Both the position numbers and the translations under genes were made by a program. DNA of 9,791 nt from Sulfurimonas sp. (GTDB lineage Bacteria; Campylobacterota; Campylobacteria; Campylobacterales; Sulfurimonadaceae): positions 1 to 9,791 of the forward strand of contig JALWON010000004.1 in the NCBI GenBank assembly GCA_027083475.1, in the 5' to 3' direction. Positions 6,164 through 9,791 of this stretch are shown here, in pieces. Each line of letters opens with the position of its first letter. Positions within the stretch are counted from its first letter, which is position 1. The notes beneath the pieces were generated by a model. The model was not told where the DNA came from, made no database searches, and saw only the letters and a program-made list of their open reading frames with translations.

Positions 6164-6169
6164 ATTATA
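6164..6169 (-). promoter_or_regulatory. Putative -10 box for the candidate small RNA
   Basis: Leftward this reads TATAAT, preceded by a T-rich run (ATTTATTTTTTTGTGG), the pattern typical of Campylobacter and Helicobacter sigma-70 promoters that lack a -35. It would start transcription near 6157. It lies about 20 nt beyond the ilvC stop codon. Confidence 0.45.
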
Positions 6170-6186
6170 CCACAAAAAAATAAATA

Positions 6187-7246
<1,060 letters not shown>

Positions 7247-7257
7247 AAATTTGTCGC

Positions 7258-7263
7258 ATTATA
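7258..7263 (-). promoter_or_regulatory. Putative -10 box for ilvC
   Basis: Leftward this reads TATAAT, about 49 nt before the ilvC ATG at 7209. It predicts a leader of about 40 nt that holds the inverted repeat and the AAGGA ribosome site. The -35 is not obvious. Confidence 0.55.
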
Positions 7264-7295
7264 CTCAATTAATAATAAACCTTTCATTAGTTATG

Positions 7296-7301
7296 TATAA
7301 T
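7296..7301 (+). promoter_or_regulatory. Putative -10 box for the unknown gene/NYN pair
   Basis: TATAAT lies 34 nt before the ATG at 7335 and predicts a start near 7308 with a short leader containing GCGAGAT. The in-frame ATG at 7293 overlaps this box, which argues against it as the start codon. Confidence 0.5.
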
Positions 7302-7334
7302 GCCAAGAAATTTAACCAAAAATGCGAGATAGTA

Positions 7335-7988
7335 ATGAAAAAATTTAACCTTTTTAATGAAATAATTACAAGTGATAAACAAGAACTCTTAAAAGCAATT
7401 CACTCTACACGGCGTTTTGGGATTACTATAAGAGGGGATATTGTGTATGCTCCTTTTCAAGACAATGCAATCCTCATCTACGAGGGGCAACATACCCCAA
7501 GACCAACCAATGCACTCATGCCAAGTAAGCCCCAAACACTTGAAGAAATTATGGGGAAAAATTACCAAATTGTAGAAGATGATAACCGTGTGCTCATTAA
7601 AGCTTTTTCAAACTGGCAAGAGCTCATCAAAATAAACACACAAAGAGCCTCTTATGATGACACAACTAATGATGGTGTCGATAGATTTGCTGATGATGAT
7701 TTAGAAGAGATTGGCTGGCAAGCTGTTGAATTTAGTATTCCTTACCGTGTTTTAGTAGAAATATTAGAAGAAAAAGCACAAGGTACCCTCCTTTGTATAG
7801 AAAGAGAGGAGCCCTCTTACCAATTTAGCGGCTTAGGTTTTATTGATGACCACAAAGAAGCCTATGAGATACTCTTTACATATGCACAAAGTAAAATTAA
7901 AGATGTCATTACACATAATGAAAACTTTAAAGATGAGTACTTAAGTGATGACCAACTCGAAGCCTTAGAATTTTTCAAGCTCCGCTAA
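7335..7988 (+). CDS. Acidic protein of unknown function
   Basis: A 217-residue protein that I do not recognise. I chose ATG 7335 (MKKFNLFNEI) because GCGAGAT lies just upstream and a TATAAT at 7296 would lie inside any longer version. The frame is open further up, to a TTG at 7251. The N-terminal part (about 1-80) looks alpha/beta, with FGITIRGDIVYAPFQDNAIL and a proline-rich turn HTPRPTNALMPSKPQ. The middle (about 105-130) is a strongly acidic linker, including DDTTNDGVDRFADDDLEE. The C-terminal half has YRVLVEILEEKAQGTLLCIE and ends in an acidic helix. There is no signal peptide or membrane span, so it is probably cytoplasmic. The NYN gene starts 2 nt after its stop, so they are almost certainly one operon and may act together. 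The acidic tracts could suit a protein-protein or nucleic-acid-mimic role, but that is speculation. Confidence 0.8.
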   Translation: MKKFNLFNEIITSDKQELLKAIHSTRRFGITIRGDIVYAPFQDNAILIYEGQHTPRPTNALMPSKPQTLEEIMGKNYQIVEDDNRVLIKAFSNWQELIKINTQRASYDDTTNDGVDRFADDDLEEIGWQAVEFSIPYRVLVEILEEKAQGTLLCIEREEPSYQFSGLGFIDDHKEAYEILFTYAQSKIKDVITHNENFKDEYLSDDQLEALEFFKLR

Positions 7989-7990
7989 GT

Positions 7991-8722
7991 ATGCACACAA
8001 CTGCCATTTATATTGAAAAAAAATATCGAGGAAAGATCGCTTTTACTCAAAGTAAAGAAGCCAAAAATATCTTTTTTCGTGTCAAACAAGCCTATGCAAA
8101 TCATGAAAAAATGGGAGTACATCTCCTTTTTTCTACAAAAAAACTCCATACACTCAAATCCTACCAAAAAGGAAGTTCTCAAGAGGAGCTTGCACTTTTA
8201 GATTTGTATCTCCAACTGGGTAAAATTCTCAAATTTTCCACAGAAGATGCACAAAAGCTCAAAAACTCTATCATCTACACCAACGACTCGGCACACACTA
8301 GCTACAACATTACCAAACGATTAACCCTCATCAACAAAAAGAAAAAATCTTCTTTGAAAAAAAGTGAACTTTTTTGGGATATTGAAAATTTTTCTACGAT
8401 TAGCTCGATTTTCAGTGATGTGATTGAACCCTATGAAATCGCCGATGAAAACATTCATCTCGCAGCAAACCCTGATTCACTTTACCTAAAACGTGCAGAG
8501 TGGGAAGCCAACTTATTTGACTATGGTAAGAGACTTGAATCTTTTGATTTTGTAAAGTGTGAACATGGAAAAAATGTAGCCGATGATGTCCTGCTCGAAA
8601 AATTCAAAAAAGCCAAACTCAAAAATACCAATGTCTTTATTTTGACATTTGATAGAGAGCTCAAAGAGCGATTTTTAGAAGTAACTCATGCAAGTAACAA
8701 TCTTTTTATACTTGCAAAGTAG
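7991..8722 (+). CDS. Putative NYN/PIN-like ribonuclease with unknown N-terminal half
   Basis: A 243-residue protein. The C-terminal part (about 126-243) resembles a NYN (LabA-like, PIN-fold) domain: a strand ending in the acidic motif FWDIENF (D130, N133), then NVADDVLLEKFKKAK with D198 and D199 after a helical stretch, then NVFILTFDRELKERF with D221 after a hydrophobic strand. These acids match the metal site of PIN/NYN RNases. The final D-x-D of typical NYN proteins is D-R-E here. The N-terminal ~120 residues are basic and Lys-rich (including NKKKKSSLKK at 115-124) and match nothing I know; they may bind RNA. The start ATG 7991 is 2 nt after the previous stop with only a weak ribosome site, so translational coupling is likely. 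The end overlaps the convergent EAL gene by 17 nt. The domain call comes from motif order and is moderate. Confidence 0.6.
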   Translation: MHTTAIYIEKKYRGKIAFTQSKEAKNIFFRVKQAYANHEKMGVHLLFSTKKLHTLKSYQKGSSQEELALLDLYLQLGKILKFSTEDAQKLKNSIIYTNDSAHTSYNITKRLTLINKKKKSSLKKSELFWDIENFSTISSIFSDVIEPYEIADENIHLAANPDSLYLKRAEWEANLFDYGKRLESFDFVKCEHGKNVADDVLLEKFKKAKLKNTNVFILTFDRELKERFLEVTHASNNLFILAK

Positions 8723-9791
8723 TAGTAGTATCTAAAATCTCAGGGAGTGGTTCTCCAATGTAATACCCTTGAATATAATCAACACCCATTGCCTTGACAA
8801 TCTCACAGATTTCTTGAGAGTGTACAAACTCAGCAACAATCTTTTTGTTGAGTTTTCTTGCAAAGACAATAATCGTCTCAACAATCAAGCGTGCGTTTGC
8901 ATCACTATCAAGATTTTTTATCAAAGAGCCATCTATCTTCATAAAGTCTGATTGTATGTCAGTAATATGTGTAAAGTTTGCATACCCACTACCAAAATCA
9001 TCAATAGCAATAGATGCACCTACTTTATAAACTTCATTAATGAACTCTTTTAAGGCAATTTCCCCATCATTTTCCTGTGTTTCTAAAATTTCTATTGTCA
9101 ATTGACTCGCGATACCATACTCTTGAATTTTTTCAAATAAAAACTTTTGTGTTTTTTGATTTAAAATATCAGAAAAAGAGAGATTGATGCTAAAATCCAT
9201 GGCTCTGTTTTGAAAATAGGCAAATGTTTTTTCTATCATGATAGCAGTCAATTCTGAGTACACTTTTATCTTCTGACTTATCTCTAAGAAGAAAAAAGGT
9301 GCAAGCACTCTGCCGTCCTCTTTTTGTAAACGAATAAGTGCCTCATACTTCTCTATTTTTCCTGTATGAAGATTGAGCAATGGTTGAAAGTAGGGAACAA
9401 ATCTGTCATGAGCCAAAGCATTCTTAATCGTTTTCACCATCTCTATATTTTTTCTGTATTGGCTCGACAGTTTCAAATTTTCATCATAAATCACATAATT
9501 TTTTGCAGATTTTTTTGCCAATTTTAGTGCCATATCAGCATTGACTAAACCCGTTCCGTTCTTATCAACAAGTGCTGTTGCCACTGTAACTGTTATCTGA
9601 ATTTCTGTATCATTTAAGACAAACTTTTCATCTGCAACACGACGGAGTATCTCTTGGAGCATCCTCCTTTTGTCTTCTAATGTGTTTGGTCTTTGCATTA
9701 CTAAAGCATACTCATCAGAAGGGAGTTTAAATAACGAAGCATCATACTTTTGTGCTAAACTTTTTAAAACAGCTGCCATTTTGACTAAAAT
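8706..9791 (-). CDS. GGDEF-EAL protein, C-terminal part (start outside window)
   Basis: The frame stays open through the right edge (ILVK precedes the ATG at 9779), so that ATG is internal and the N-terminus lies outside. Numbering from it, residues 1-100 are the second half of a GGDEF domain whose signature is degraded to LPSDEY (19-24), so no cyclase activity is expected. Residues ~118-350 are a full EAL phosphodiesterase domain: E146 and R150 (YEALIRL), N199 (SINLS), E230/E233 (IEILET), D260-D261 (IDDFGSGYANF), K281 (MKIDGSL), E317 (VAEFV) and Q337 (IQGYYIGEPLP). All the residues needed to cut c-di-GMP to pGpG appear present. The degenerate GGDEF may act as a GTP or protein sensor, as in other such hybrids. 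N-terminal sensory or membrane parts cannot be seen. The gene converges on the NYN gene with a 17-nt overlap. Confidence 0.93.
   Translation of the reverse strand: MLVKMAAVLKSLAQKYDASLFKLPSDEYALVMQRPNTLEDKRRMLQEILRRVADEKFVLNDTEIQITVTVATALVDKNGTGLVNADMALKLAKKSAKNYVIYDENLKLSSQYRKNIEMVKTIKNALAHDRFVPYFQPLLNLHTGKIEKYEALIRLQKEDGRVLAPFFFLEISQKIKVYSELTAIMIEKTFAYFQNRAMDFSINLSFSDILNQKTQKFLFEKIQEYGIASQLTIEILETQENDGEIALKEFINEVYKVGASIAIDDFGSGYANFTHITDIQSDFMKIDGSLIKNLDSDANARLIVETIIVFARKLNKKIVAEFVHSQEICEIVKAMGVDYIQGYYIGEPLPEILDTTTTLQV

Noticed and set aside
7251..7334. Longer N-terminus for the acidic unknown protein (TTG 7251 or ATG 7293).
   Set aside because: It would run through the predicted TATAAT promoter and lacks a ribosome site; ATG 7335 has one.

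Overview
The window looks like chromosomal DNA of a Campylobacterota (epsilonproteobacterial) bacterium, most plausibly a Sulfurimonas-like member of the Campylobacterales. The grounds are an AT-rich composition, tightly packed and often overlapping genes, promoters that show a clear TATAAT box but no good -35, a short RNase R of the Helicobacter/Campylobacter type followed directly by holA, and a mix of c-di-GMP and oxygen-sensor proteins typical of that group. This placement is inferred from gene content; no rRNA or tRNA is present to confirm it.

Layout from left to right. Positions 1-1229 (+) hold the 3' end of a PilZ-domain gene overlapping a diiron oxygen-binding (ODP-type) metallo-beta-lactamase-fold gene. 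Positions 1226-2078 (-) hold an unknown 108-residue protein and a GreA/GreB transcription factor, also overlapping. From the divergent promoter region at about 2079-2190 a rightward series starts: an HDOD-domain gene, rnr (RNase R) and holA (DNA polymerase III delta), ending at an intrinsic terminator at 5918-5944. Leftward ilvC (ketol-acid reductoisomerase) runs from 7209 to 6187. From a divergent promoter opposite ilvC, two adjacent rightward genes follow: an acidic protein of unknown function and a NYN/PIN-like putative nuclease. The right edge carries the 3' part of a leftward GGDEF-EAL gene whose EAL half keeps its catalytic residues and whose GGDEF half is degenerate.

The part least explained by ordinary genes is the 286-bp gap between holA and ilvC. 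It contains (a) two terminators that face each other and isolate about 120 bp between them, (b) nested inverted repeats that can fold into a compact three-way junction, (c) a short GC-richer stretch, and (d) on the minus strand a TATAAT box followed by about 90 nt with three predicted hairpins and a perfect terminator. The last item is a good candidate for a small RNA, and it carries a CUCCUUUUU segment complementary to Shine-Dalgarno sequences.

Functionally the window mixes housekeeping information processing (Gre factor, RNase R, HolA), branched-chain amino acid synthesis (IlvC) and signalling (PilZ, ODP, HDOD, GGDEF-EAL). The PilZ/ODP pair and the EAL protein suggest c-di-GMP and oxygen control of motility or surface behaviour, but no direct link between them can be seen here.
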